54,049 nucleotides of DNA from an uncultured Acidobacteriota bacterium (lineage in GTDB: Bacteria > Acidobacteriota > Polarisedimenticolia > Polarisedimenticolales > JAIQFR01). Under the pieces are notes generated by a model, which was not told the origin of the DNA, ran no database searches, and saw only the letters and a program-made list of their open reading frames with translations. Each line of letters begins with the position of its first letter. The first letter of the stretch is position 1. Of the stretch, positions 43,397-52,696 are shown one piece after another. The stretch is taken from positions 111,456-165,504 of the forward strand of contig CALMJU010000083.1 of NCBI GenBank assembly GCA_937864465.1, given 5' to 3'. The translations under genes were made by a program, and so were the position numbers.

Positions 43397-45868
43397 TCAT
43401 GCGGCCTTCGGCCGGAGCGCGCCCTCCTCGAGCCAGTGGGCGTAGAGCGTGCGCACCCGATACGGGTCGGCCTCGATCTCGGCCTCGCAGGCGTCGGCGG
43501 TGCAGCCGGCGGCGGCCTTCGCCCAGACCTCGCCGGCGAACCGGGCGTCTTCCTCCGCCTCCGTGAGCGTCCACTTCGGCCCCGCGGGCTCGAACATCAT
43601 CCCGTCCGGCACGAGGGCCAGAGCCGCCTGGAACTCGTCGTGGCGCCGCACCCCCTCGAGAATCAGCGGCACGACCTCGATCGCCCCTTCCGGGGCTTCC
43701 CCCCCGTCCGAGGCCGAGGAGCGGAACACGAACGTCCCGGGGAACGGCCGCTCGAACACCGCGTGGGCCGCGGCCTCCCCCTGGAGCCTGCCGGCCGCGC
43801 ACCCGGCGAACCGGCCCTTCGCGAACCGCATCACGGCCACGCGCGCCTGGCCGGCGTCGAACAGCGCGAGCTCGCCGGTCGCCTGGGAGTCCGCCAGCGA
43901 CTGGAGCAGGTTCGGAAGGGCGAACAGCTCGAGGTCTCCCGTCAGGACCTTCGACGGCACGGCGGCCCGCGCCCGCTGGGCCGGCTCGAGACGGGAAAGC
44001 GCTTGCCTCGCCTCCTCCGCGATCCCCTGCCGCTCGAAGCGGTGCGCGACCTCCTCGAGCACGGTCCGGACGTCCGGCGTCGAGGTCCCGGACACCGCGC
44101 GGACGAGGTGGAGGAGCCCCGGATCGACGCGCTTGACGACGATGCCGAGGACCTTCGTCGGCATCCGGTCCCGGATCGCCTGGAGGAGCGCCGCGAGCTG
44201 CTCCGGATCGATCGAGAGGTCGATGCGGCCGAGATTGTCGATCCGGGCGACCGCCTCGCCGAGCTCCGCCCCGGGAGAGAACGCGTGGGCGGCCACGGTC
44301 CGGAGCGCGGCAGGAGACCCGTGCCCCGCGAGGGCCGCGCACAGCCGGTCGAGGAGGTCCCAAGACTCCTCCCCGGCGGCCGCGGCGCCGCGCCGCAGGT
44401 CCGCCTCGAGCCGGTGCAGCCTCTCGATCAGCGCCTGCTCGGCGACGGAGTGGACGATCCGGCCGAGCGCTCCGATCGCCTCCCGCACGCTGATGTACGG
44501 CTCCCCCGCGGCCATCGTGGACCGGAGGTTCGCGATCTCCTCGTCGAGCCGCGTGTCGTCGGACCTCGGGAGGCGGCGCAGGAGGAACACGAGGTTCCTC
44601 CGGAACCACCCCTGCTCGTCCCGGATCTCCCCGCGAACGCACGCTCCGAGCCGGTCGAGGAGCATCGGCCGGCAGGTGTCTCCCTGGCACTCCAGGAGCA
44701 CGAGAAGGAGCTTCCGGGCCTCGCGCTTCTCCTCGCCCTGCAGCTTCTCGAGCAGCCCCTCGGGGCCGTAGCCCGGGAAGAACCCTAGCACCCGCTTGAG
44801 CAGCCCGTGCTTCTCCGTCGCCTCGGCGCAGCGCCTCAGGACCGCTTCCGAGAGCGAGTCCTGCGCCTGCACGAGGATCGCCCGGACGCCGGCCGCGTCG
44901 AGCCTTCGCTCCTGGATCAGCTTCCCCGCCGCGTCGAGAATGGACACCGACTGCGGAAGCCGCCCCTCGTTGAACTGCTCGACCGCGGTGTAGACCATCT
45001 CGCGGAGCCTGCGCGCGGCCTCCTCGGCGTCGGGGGCGAGGCTGACGATCTTCTGCATCGCCTCGACCGGCCGGCTTCCCGGCATCTCGCGCGCGCCCGG
45101 AGCGGCGAAGGGCAGGGCCCAGCCGGGAAGGCTCCAGCCGAGCGTGCGGAACACCTGGTCCATGGGAGTCGCGCCGCCGCGCTCCTGCACCTGGGCGAGG
45201 TACCGGTCGAGATCGGCGCTCGACTGCGCCTCGATCGCCGCGGTCGAGAAGAGGCCGGCGAGGAGCGACGCTCGATCGCCTTTCCCGACCTGGATCGGGC
45301 TCGCGCCCTGCGCGCCGCTCGGGGCCGGAGCCGTGCCGAGGCGCTCGAGGAGCAGATTGAGCCTCCGGATCTCGCGGGCCACGCCCTCGCCCGCTCCGGA
45401 ATCGCCCCCGCCCGCTCCCGCGTCTTCCGCCGCGGCGGCGGCCCCCCCCGCGCCGTGCAGGTACTCCACCTTGGAGATCGTCGAGCTGGCGGTGGTCGAC
45501 TCGGCGAGCCGCCCGAGACGCGCTCGAAGCGACGTCCGCTCCGACTCCGGGCAGATGTTCGCGAGGAGCCCTCCGAGAACGTCGAGGTAGCGGAGGAGCG
45601 GCGTCCGCTCGACGAGATCGAACTCCGAAAGGATGTGAAGCTTCTTCAGGGAGTGGAACACGTAGTCGGAGACCGGGACGCGGGCCCCTGGGGCGCTGAG
45701 CTGCGACTGGATCCACTCCGCGATCACCCGGGCCGCCGACTCCGGCGACGCGGACGCGAGCGTCTGGAAGGAGTCCGCGACCATCAGCGGAGCGATCTCG
45801 CCGGAGAGGTACCGCTGCACCTCCCGGGCGGCCTCGCGGAACTCCGCCTGCCCCTGGGCCTCGCCCAT
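43397..45868 (-). CDS. DUF4388 domain protein with helical-repeat N-terminal region
   Basis: The 823-residue protein has a long mostly helical N-terminal part (about residues 1-600), rich in Leu and Ala repeats in the style of HEAT repeats, with a low-complexity Ala/Gly stretch near 145-160. The C-terminal part (about 635-740) is a DUF4388/PatA-type domain: TGDLELFALPNLLQSLADSQATG, LFDAGQARVAVMRFAKGRFAG. DUF4388 occurs in signalling proteins of delta-like and acidobacterial lineages. No catalytic domain is seen. The frame runs open upstream, but ATG 45868 is chosen because it follows GGGGGAG and begins a normal cytoplasmic sequence. Confidence 0.75.
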   Translation of the reverse strand: MGEAQGQAEFREAAREVQRYLSGEIAPLMVADSFQTLASASPESAARVIAEWIQSQLSAPGARVPVSDYVFHSLKKLHILSEFDLVERTPLLRYLDVLGGLLANICPESERTSLRARLGRLAESTTASSTISKVEYLHGAGGAAAAAEDAGAGGGDSGAGEGVAREIRRLNLLLERLGTAPAPSGAQGASPIQVGKGDRASLLAGLFSTAAIEAQSSADLDRYLAQVQERGGATPMDQVFRTLGWSLPGWALPFAAPGAREMPGSRPVEAMQKIVSLAPDAEEAARRLREMVYTAVEQFNEGRLPQSVSILDAAGKLIQERRLDAAGVRAILVQAQDSLSEAVLRRCAEATEKHGLLKRVLGFFPGYGPEGLLEKLQGEEKREARKLLLVLLECQGDTCRPMLLDRLGACVRGEIRDEQGWFRRNLVFLLRRLPRSDDTRLDEEIANLRSTMAAGEPYISVREAIGALGRIVHSVAEQALIERLHRLEADLRRGAAAAGEESWDLLDRLCAALAGHGSPAALRTVAAHAFSPGAELGEAVARIDNLGRIDLSIDPEQLAALLQAIRDRMPTKVLGIVVKRVDPGLLHLVRAVSGTSTPDVRTVLEEVAHRFERQGIAEEARQALSRLEPAQRARAAVPSKVLTGDLELFALPNLLQSLADSQATGELALFDAGQARVAVMRFAKGRFAGCAAGRLQGEAAAHAVFERPFPGTFVFRSSASDGGEAPEGAIEVVPLILEGVRRHDEFQAALALVPDGMMFEPAGPKWTLTEAEEDARFAGEVWAKAAAGCTADACEAEIEADPYRVRTLYAHWLEEGALRPKAA

Positions 45869-45987
45869 CCGTCTCCCCCGTCCCGGGCCGCGCGGATTCC
45901 GCACGCCCCCCGGGAGAATCTGGTTGCTTTGGGGGGCGAGGTCAAGGCGCCCCCGGAGACCCCGGCCGGGGGGCCTCCCGGGTCCTG

Positions 45988-45993
45988 TACAAT
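45988..45993 (+). promoter_or_regulatory. -10 element of the BNR/Vps10-type gene
   Basis: TACAAT, five of six consensus bases, about 36 bases before ATG 46029. The GC-rich upstream sequence has no clear -35. Confidence 0.4.
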
Positions 45994-46028
45994 GCGCCCT
46001 TCGGCCGGAAAAAACGGGAGAATCGACG

Positions 46029-49000
46029 ATGAAGCGGAATCTCGTCCCCGTCCTCGCCGTCCTGCTCGCCGCGACCCTCGCCCCTCTCGCCGCCCCACGG
46101 GAGGGGAAGGCCGAGAAGGCCGCGCCGGAGACCCGCATGAAGTCCGAGACGTTCTCCGGCCTCGCCTTCCGGAGTCTCGGCCCGGCGCTGATGTCGGGGA
46201 GGATCGGCGACATCGCGGTCCACCCGCGCAAGAAGAGCACCTGGTTCGTCGCCGTCGCCTCGGGGGGCGTCTTCAAGACGACGAATGCGGGCACGACCTG
46301 GACTCCGGTCTTCGACGGCCAGGTCTCGTACTCGATCGGCTGCGTCGCCCTCGACCCGCGGGACCCGCGGACCGTCTGGCTCGGCACCGGCGAGAACAAC
46401 AGCCAGCGGAGCGTCGGCTACGGCGACGGCGTGTACCGGTCGCTCGACGGCGGCCTGACGTGGGAGAAGATGGGGCTCGAAGCGTCCGAGCACGTCGGGA
46501 AGATCCTCGTCGACCCCCGCGACTCGCAGGTCGTCTGGGTCGCGGCACAGGGCCCCCTCTGGGCGGCGGGGGGCGACCGCGGGCTGTACAAGACGACCGA
46601 CGGCGGGAAGACCTGGAGCAAGTCGCTCGGCATCTCGGAGGACACCGGCGTCACGGACGTCGTCATGGACCCGCGCGACCCCGACGTCCTGTACGCCGCC
46701 TCGTACCAGCGCAGGCGCCACGTCTGGGGGCTGATCAACGGCGGACCGGAATCGGCGCTCCACAAGACGACCGACGGCGGCGCGACCTGGCGCAAGCTGG
46801 AGAACGGCCTCCCCAAGGAGGAGATCGGGCGCATCGGCCTCGCCATCTCTCCCGCCGACCCGGACGTCGTGTACGCGACGATCGAGGCGGCGAACAAGGC
46901 GGGAGGGTTCTTCCGCTCGACCGACGCGGGCGGGAGCTTCGAGAAGATGTCGGACTACGTGTCCGGCTCGGCCCAGTACTACCAGGAGATCGTCCCCGAT
47001 CCGAAAGCGGTCGGCCGCGTCTACTCGATGGACACCTGGATGATGGTGACCGAGGACGGCGGGAAGACGTTCCGCAAGGTCGGCGAGCGGTACAAGCACG
47101 TCGACAACCACGCCCTCTGGATCGATCCCGACGACACGGAGCACCTCCTCGCCGGCTGCGACGGAGGAGTGTACGAGAGCTTCGACCGGGGGGCGACCTG
47201 GGGCTTCCACGCCAACCTGCCGGTCACGCAGTTCTACCGGCTGGCGGTGGACGACGCGCGCCCCTTCTACCACGTGTACGGGGGGACGCAGGACAACAAC
47301 ACGATCGGCGGCCCCGTCCGGACCGCGACGGCCCACGGGATCGTCAACTCCGACTGGTTCATCACGACCGGAGGCGACGGCTTCTGGTGCGCCGTCGACC
47401 CCGAGGACCCGAACGTCGTCTACTCCGAGTCGCAGTACGGCGTGCTCACCCGGCTCGACCGCCGGACCGGCGAGACGGCGGACATCCAGCCGCAGGCCGG
47501 GCCCGGCGAGGACCCGCTCCGCTGGAACTGGGACGCGCCGATGATCCTGAGCCCCCACTCCCGGACGAGGCTCTACTTCGCCGCCCAGCGCGTCTTCCGG
47601 AGCGACGACCGGGGCGATTCGTGGAAGCCGGTGAGCCCCGACCTGACCCGGAGGATCGATCGCAACCGGCTGAAGATGATGGGCCGGGTCTTTGGCGTGG
47701 ACTCGGTCGCGAAGAACGCCTCGACGTCGTTCTACGGGAACATCGTCTCGCTCGCGGAGTCGCCGCTCGTCGAAGGGCTCCTCTACGCCGGGACGGACGA
47801 CGGCCTGGTCCAGGTGACGGAGAACGCCGGGCAGTCCTGGCGGAAGACCGAGAAGTTCCCGGGCGTTCCCGAGAACGCGTACGTCTCGGACCTCGCTCCC
47901 TCGCCGCACGATTCCGGCACGGTCTACGCCTCCTTCGACAACCACAAGATGGGCGACTTCAAGCCGTACGTCCTGAAGAGCACGGACCGCGGCGTCACGT
48001 GGCAGTCGATCTCCGGGGACCTCCCCGAGCGCGGGACGGTCTACGCGCTCGCCGAGGACCCGGCGGTCCGCGGCCTCCTGTTCGCCGGCACCGAGTTCGG
48101 GGTCTTCTTCACGCCGGACGGCGGCGGCCGCTGGATCCAGCTCAAGGGAGGCGTCCCGCCGATCGCGGTCCGCGATCTCGCGATCCAGGCGCGCGAGGGG
48201 GACCTCGTGCTCGGGACGTTCGGCCGCGGCTTCTACGTCCTCGACGACATCGTCCCGCTCCGCCAGGCCGCGCCGGAGGCCCTCGAGAGGGAGGCGATCC
48301 TCTTCCCGGTGCGCCCGGCCTGGATGTTCATCCCCTCGCTCCCCTTGGGGCTGCGGGAAAAGAGCTCGCAAGGCGACTCGTTCTACACGGCCCCGAACCC
48401 TCCGTTCGGCGCGGTGTTCACCGTGTACCTGAAGGACGAGATCCGCTCCCTCCGGAAGGAAAGGCAGGAGAGGGAGAAGGAGATCGCCAAGAAGGGAGGC
48501 GACGTCTTCTACCCGACGTGGGACGAGCTGCGCGCCGAAGACCGGGAAGAGGAGCCGGTGCTCGTGCTGACGGTGAGCGACGCCGACGGGAACGTCGTCC
48601 GGCGCCTGACCGCCCCGGCCAAGAAGGGGTTCCAGCGAATCGCGTGGGACCTCCGCTTCGCGTCTCCCTCGCCGACGAGGCTCGACACGCCCCCCGACGA
48701 CAACCCGTGGGCGTCGCTCCCGATCGGCCCGCTCGCGGCGCCGGGGACCTACCGCGTCTCGCTCGCGAAGCGCGTGCGGGGGGAGACGACGGAGCTGGGA
48801 GAGCCGCAGTCGTTCACGGTCTCCCCCCTCGGCGCCGCGGGCCTCCCCGCGGCGCAGGCAGCCGAGTCCGCGGCGTTCGCACGGAGGACCGCGAGCCTCC
48901 AGCGCGCGGTCCTCGGCGCGGGGCGCGCCCTCGGCGAGGCGAGAAACCGCCTCGCCCACCTGAAGAAGGCGGTCTTCGACGCGGCGGGCGCCGATCCCTC

Positions 49001-49331
49001 GCTTAGCGACCGGGCGGTCGCGCTCGAGCGCAGGCTCGCCGACCTCGCGATCGAGCTCACGGGCGACGAGACGGTCGCCTCGCGGAACGAGCCGGTTCCG
49101 ATGTCGCTGACCGACCGCGTCCAGACCGTCGTCTACGGCCACTGGACGACGACCGGAGCGCCGACCGGCACGCAGATCCGCGGCTACGACGCCGTCGCCT
49201 CGAGCTTCGGCGACTTCCTCGCGAGGCTCACGGCTCTCGTCGAGACGGACCTCCGGAAGCTCGAGCGGGAAGCCGAGGCGGCGGGAGCGCCGTGGACCCC
49301 CGGGAGGGTGCCGGAGTGGAGGAGGGAGTAG
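46029..49331 (+). CDS. Exported BNR/Vps10-type beta-propeller protein
   Basis: The 1100-residue protein has a signal peptide and at least ten Asp-box (BNR) motifs spread over residues 60-700: TTNAGTTW, SLDGGLTW, TTDGGKTW, TTDGGATW, TEDGGKTF, SFDRGATW, SDDRGDSW, TENAGQSW and STDRGVTW. This is the ten-bladed-propeller pattern of Vps10/sortilin-like and sialidase-like proteins. The C-terminal 350 residues carry a beta domain (VLVLTVSDADGNVVRRL, FQRIAWDLRF) and then a helical region. Such proteins are abundant in some environmental phyla, and their ligand is unknown. GGGAG lies eight bases before the ATG. No sialidase catalytic set was identified. Confidence 0.82.
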   Translation: MKRNLVPVLAVLLAATLAPLAAPREGKAEKAAPETRMKSETFSGLAFRSLGPALMSGRIGDIAVHPRKKSTWFVAVASGGVFKTTNAGTTWTPVFDGQVSYSIGCVALDPRDPRTVWLGTGENNSQRSVGYGDGVYRSLDGGLTWEKMGLEASEHVGKILVDPRDSQVVWVAAQGPLWAAGGDRGLYKTTDGGKTWSKSLGISEDTGVTDVVMDPRDPDVLYAASYQRRRHVWGLINGGPESALHKTTDGGATWRKLENGLPKEEIGRIGLAISPADPDVVYATIEAANKAGGFFRSTDAGGSFEKMSDYVSGSAQYYQEIVPDPKAVGRVYSMDTWMMVTEDGGKTFRKVGERYKHVDNHALWIDPDDTEHLLAGCDGGVYESFDRGATWGFHANLPVTQFYRLAVDDARPFYHVYGGTQDNNTIGGPVRTATAHGIVNSDWFITTGGDGFWCAVDPEDPNVVYSESQYGVLTRLDRRTGETADIQPQAGPGEDPLRWNWDAPMILSPHSRTRLYFAAQRVFRSDDRGDSWKPVSPDLTRRIDRNRLKMMGRVFGVDSVAKNASTSFYGNIVSLAESPLVEGLLYAGTDDGLVQVTENAGQSWRKTEKFPGVPENAYVSDLAPSPHDSGTVYASFDNHKMGDFKPYVLKSTDRGVTWQSISGDLPERGTVYALAEDPAVRGLLFAGTEFGVFFTPDGGGRWIQLKGGVPPIAVRDLAIQAREGDLVLGTFGRGFYVLDDIVPLRQAAPEALEREAILFPVRPAWMFIPSLPLGLREKSSQGDSFYTAPNPPFGAVFTVYLKDEIRSLRKERQEREKEIAKKGGDVFYPTWDELRAEDREEEPVLVLTVSDADGNVVRRLTAPAKKGFQRIAWDLRFASPSPTRLDTPPDDNPWASLPIGPLAAPGTYRVSLAKRVRGETTELGEPQSFTVSPLGAAGLPAAQAAESAAFARRTASLQRAVLGAGRALGEARNRLAHLKKAVFDAAGADPSLSDRAVALERRLADLAIELTGDETVASRNEPVPMSLTDRVQTVVYGHWTTTGAPTGTQIRGYDAVASSFGDFLARLTALVETDLRKLEREAEAAGAPWTPGRVPEWRRE

Positions 49332-49335
49332 GCGA

Positions 49336-49365
49336 GCCGGGCCGGACCCGAGGGCCCGGCCCGGC
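49336..49365. terminator. Strong hairpin between convergent genes
   Basis: Ten-base perfect arms (49336-49345 and 49356-49365) with an inner CCC/GGG that can extend pairing. It lies four bases after the stop of the BNR gene and before the convergent barrel gene. No T tract follows on either strand, so it may be a weak or Rho-aided bidirectional terminator. Confidence 0.45.
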
Positions 49366-49385
49366 CGGTTCTCCGGAATTCCGGA

Positions 49386-50036
49386 TCAGAAGTTGAACCC
49401 GATCCCCGCGATCGGCCCCTTGTTCTCGATCTCGAACGTGCCGCCCTCGGGGGCGTCGAAGCTCATCTTGTTCGCCCGGTAGCCGGCGAAGATCTGGAAG
49501 AACGGGAACGGCTTGATCTGGATCCCGGCCTCGAGCTCCTGGCCGTCGCCGTTCGTCAGGCTCCCCTCCCCGATCTCGATGTCGTCGAGCTTCGGCAGCC
49601 AGGCGACCCGGCCGTAGAGGTAGACGATCTTCACGGAGAAGCGCCCCTCCGCCACGACGCGCGGCCCTGACGTGTCCGCGCTCTCCCCTCCTCCGGACAG
49701 GTCCACCGTCTGCCACCCGAGCCCGACGGCGAGGAAGTTCCCTTCGGTCGGGGAGAACACCCTGTACTTCGCGTCCAGGTTCAGGTACTCCATGTCCGCG
49801 CCTTCGGGGCTGGGCTGGAAGTACCCGGCCGAGACTCCCCACTTCTTGAAGAACCACAGCTCCGCGCGGGCCGCGACGTCGCCCGAGCCCTCCGAGACGC
49901 CGCTGACGTCCGTGTCCGAGTCCCAGTAGAGGGCGGTCACCTCGCCGTCCACGGGCCCCAGGGCCAGGGCCGGAGCCGTTCCAAGGGAAGCCGCGAGCGC
50001 GGCCAGCGCGATTGCGGCGAGACGCAGCATCTTCAT
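49386..50036 (-). CDS. Outer-membrane beta-barrel protein
   Basis: The 216-residue protein has a signal peptide (AAIALAALAASLGTAPALA) and alternating hydrophobic strands through to a terminal Phe (GPIAGIGFNF), typical of small outer-membrane barrels. Segments such as AELWFFKKWGVSAGYFQPS, FLAVGLGWQTVDL and FQIFAGYRANKMSF have the every-second-residue pattern of barrel strands. No enzyme or porin family is recognised. GGAGGAG lies a few bases before ATG 50036 and a sigma-70-type promoter lies upstream. Confidence 0.82.
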   Translation of the reverse strand: MKMLRLAAIALAALAASLGTAPALALGPVDGEVTALYWDSDTDVSGVSEGSGDVAARAELWFFKKWGVSAGYFQPSPEGADMEYLNLDAKYRVFSPTEGNFLAVGLGWQTVDLSGGGESADTSGPRVVAEGRFSVKIVYLYGRVAWLPKLDDIEIGEGSLTNGDGQELEAGIQIKPFPFFQIFAGYRANKMSFDAPEGGTFEIENKGPIAGIGFNF

Positions 50037-50084
50037 GTCCCACTCCTCCCGCGCACCGGGTACCGGGCGCGCAACGTCAGGGGG

Positions 50085-50113
50085 AATATCGAGACCGGGC
50101 GGCAAAAAGACAA
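50085..50113 (-). promoter_or_regulatory. Sigma-70-type promoter of the outer-membrane barrel gene
   Basis: On the minus strand TTGTCT (50108-50113) and GATATT (50085-50090) are exactly 17 bases apart, each matching four of six consensus bases. It lies about 50 bases before ATG 50036. Confidence 0.5.
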
Positions 50114-50229
50114 GCCGGGCGCTCCGGAGGCCCCGGCGCCTTGAAACTGCCGGGCCCCACCGGGCGTAGAGTAGTGGGCGCGGCGAGCGCGCCGGCTGGA
50201 GGGGTGGGGCTCTGCCTCGCGAGCGGGGG

Positions 50230-51468
50230 ATGGGAATAATGAAGAGACGAACCGTCTTCTGGGTCTCGGGCATCGTCATCGTGGTCGGGGCCGCCGGCGC
50301 CGCGGGGCTCGTGATGCGGGGCCGTCCCAAGGGGACGCCCGTGCAGACGGCCAAGGTGGACCGCATCGACCTTCAGGCCAAGGTCACGGCGAACGGGAAG
50401 ATCCAGGCGCAGAAGAAGGTGGACATCTCGGCCACGATCCCCGGGCAGATCACGCAGCTGTGCGTGCGCGAGGGGGACGAGGTCCGGAAGGGGCAGCTCC
50501 TGCTGCAGATCGACGCGACGAACCCGCGAGCCTCGGCCCGCAGCTCCGACTTCTCGATGCAGGCCCTTCTGAAGGATCTCGACTCCGCGCGGTCGGGCCT
50601 GGAGCAGGCGGGGCTCGACGCTCGGCGCGCCGAGGAGAACTTCTCCGCCGGGATCCTGCCCGCCGCCGACCGGGACCGCGCCCGGACCGCCCTGGCCACC
50701 GCCGAGGCGGCCCACGTCGCCGCGGAGCGGCGCGTGGACCAGGCGCGCGCCGTTCTCGAGGGGGCCCAGGACACGCTGGCGAAGACGACCGTGCGCTCCC
50801 CGATGGACGGCATCGTCACGGCGAAGCGCGTCGAGGAGGGGGAGGTCGCCGTGATCGGGGTCCAGAGCTCCCCGGGCACGGTCCTCCTCCAGATCTCCGA
50901 CATGTCGGTCGTCGAGGCCGAGATGGAGGTGGACGAGACCTCGATCCCCAGCGTCGCCCTCGGGCAGGAAGCGGTCGTCCGGATCGATGCCTACCCGAAC
51001 CGCTCGTTCCGGGGGATCGTGACCGAGGTCGGATCGTCGCCGATCCTGGCGACGACCGCCGGAACGGAGGCGATCAAGTTCAAGACGAAGATCCGCCTCG
51101 AGGACCCTCCCAAGGGGATCAAGCCGGGGCTCTCGGTCCAGGCGGACATCCTGACCGGGTTCCGGCCGCAGGCGGTCGCGGTGCCGATCCAGGCGCTCGT
51201 CCTCCGCGAGATCGAGCGCAAGCCCGGCGAGGCGCCCCCTCGCGGCGCGCCCCGCGACGAGGAAGGGGTGTACGTCGTCGAGAACGGGAAGGTGCGCTTC
51301 CAGCCCCTCGAGACCGGCCTGTCGGGAGAGCTGTCGATCGAGGTGCTCGAGGGCCTCGAAGGCGGGGAGACGATCGTCACCGGGCCGTTCCGCGCGCTCC
51401 GGAGCCTGAAGCCGGGCGACGCGGTCCGGGACGAGCGGCCCGGCGAGGGCGGCCCGCCGGCCGCGTGA
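50230..51468 (+). CDS. MacA-like periplasmic adaptor (membrane fusion protein) of an ABC exporter
   Basis: The 412-residue protein has an N-terminal membrane anchor (FWVSGIVIVVGAAGAAGLVM), a lipoyl half-motif with KVDISATIPGQI and VREGDEVRKGQLLLQID, an alpha-helical hairpin (about residues 105-175), a second lipoyl half (KTTVRSPMDGIVTAKRVEEGEVAV) and beta-barrel and membrane-proximal domains. It should join an inner-membrane transporter to an outer-membrane channel. The next two genes encode the permease partners, 4 bases and then overlapping. ATG 50239 is an alternative start three codons later. No TolC gene is in the window. Confidence 0.88.
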   Translation: MGIMKRRTVFWVSGIVIVVGAAGAAGLVMRGRPKGTPVQTAKVDRIDLQAKVTANGKIQAQKKVDISATIPGQITQLCVREGDEVRKGQLLLQIDATNPRASARSSDFSMQALLKDLDSARSGLEQAGLDARRAEENFSAGILPAADRDRARTALATAEAAHVAAERRVDQARAVLEGAQDTLAKTTVRSPMDGIVTAKRVEEGEVAVIGVQSSPGTVLLQISDMSVVEAEMEVDETSIPSVALGQEAVVRIDAYPNRSFRGIVTEVGSSPILATTAGTEAIKFKTKIRLEDPPKGIKPGLSVQADILTGFRPQAVAVPIQALVLREIERKPGEAPPRGAPRDEEGVYVVENGKVRFQPLETGLSGELSIEVLEGLEGGETIVTGPFRALRSLKPGDAVRDERPGEGGPPAA

Positions 51469-51472
51469 GCCG

Positions 51473-52696
51473 ATGGACCTCGCGGAGCTCGGCCGGGCGG
51501 CGTTCGACTCGGTGCGGAGCCACAAGCTCCGCAGCTTCCTGACGCTGCTCGGGATCATCATCGGCGTGACGACGATCGTGGGCGTCGCGTCGGTGATCAC
51601 GGGTCTCGAGGCGTACGTCCAGGAGAAGCTGATCCAGCTGTCGCCCGACGTGTTCGTGATCACGAAGTTCGGGATCATCCAGAGCCGGGAGGAGTTCTTC
51701 CAGGCGGTCAAGCGGCCCGACTTCGACTACCACGACGTCGAGGTCCTCTCGGGAACGCTCGCGCTCGCGGACGCGGTGGCGGCGGACGTGACGACGGCGG
51801 CGCCGGTCAGGTACCGCGACCGCCGCCTCGCCGACATGCGGATCCACGGTACGACCGCCAACTTCGCGGGGGTCGTGAACCTCGAGATCGAGTCGGGGCG
51901 CTACTTCACCGAGGCCGACGAGACGGCGGGCTCGCCGGTGGCGGTCATCGGGTGGGACATCAAGGAGGAGCTCTATCCGGCGGTGGACCCGATCGGCCGC
52001 GACATCCTGATCGGGAACGCCGCGTTCCGGATCGTCGGCGTCGTCGCCCAGCAGGGCCGGATGCTCGGCCTCAGCCAGGACAACCAGGCGTGGGTGCCGA
52101 TGCACGCGTTCCGGAAGACCTGGGGGCGGAGGAACTCGATCGACCTCGTGCTCCGGGCCCGGGGAGGCGTCGCGGGCCTGGACGCGTCGATCGACGAGGC
52201 GCGCGCCGTCGTGCGGGCGCTTCGCCACACCGGCTTCCGGGAGCAGGATCCTTTCGGGCTCGTCACGGCCGAGGCCCTCCAGGGCCTGTGGCGGCAGATC
52301 TCGACCGCGGCGTTCGTCCTCACCCTCCTGATCGCCGGAGTGTCGCTCGGCGTCGGAGGCGTCGTGATCGCCAACATCATGCTCGTCGGCGTCGTCGAGA
52401 GGACGCGGGAGATCGGCGTCCGGCTCGCGGTCGGGGCGCGCCCGCGGGATATCCGCCGCCAGTTCCTCCTGGAGGCGGCGATCCTGTCGGTTTCCGGAGG
52501 CATCGCGGGGGTCGTCCTCGGATCCGCGGCGGCCTTCGCCGTTCAGGGGATCCTGCACTTCCCGGCACGCGTCACGCCGATCGTCCTGTCCGCCGGACTG
52601 GGCCTCTCCGCGGCCGTCGGCCTCGTCGCGGGCTACTGGCCCGCGCGGCGGGCGGCGGCGCTCGTCGTCGTGGACGCCCTGAGGGACGAGGCATGA
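51473..52696 (+). CDS. MacB/FtsX-type ABC permease, first of two
   Basis: The 407-residue protein has the MacB/LolC-type layout: an early membrane helix (SFLTLLGIIIGVTTIVGVASV), a periplasmic domain of about 220 residues, and three membrane helices at the C-terminus. The coupling-type segment VVERTREIGVRLAVGARPRDIRRQFLLEA is typical. The ATP-binding domain that MacB carries at its N-terminus is absent. It begins four bases after the adaptor gene and overlaps the second permease by ATGA. Mechanotransmission by ATP hydrolysis, as in MacAB, would need an ATPase encoded elsewhere. Confidence 0.88.
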   Translation: MDLAELGRAAFDSVRSHKLRSFLTLLGIIIGVTTIVGVASVITGLEAYVQEKLIQLSPDVFVITKFGIIQSREEFFQAVKRPDFDYHDVEVLSGTLALADAVAADVTTAAPVRYRDRRLADMRIHGTTANFAGVVNLEIESGRYFTEADETAGSPVAVIGWDIKEELYPAVDPIGRDILIGNAAFRIVGVVAQQGRMLGLSQDNQAWVPMHAFRKTWGRRNSIDLVLRARGGVAGLDASIDEARAVVRALRHTGFREQDPFGLVTAEALQGLWRQISTAAFVLTLLIAGVSLGVGGVVIANIMLVGVVERTREIGVRLAVGARPRDIRRQFLLEAAILSVSGGIAGVVLGSAAAFAVQGILHFPARVTPIVLSAGLGLSAAVGLVAGYWPARRAAALVVVDALRDEA

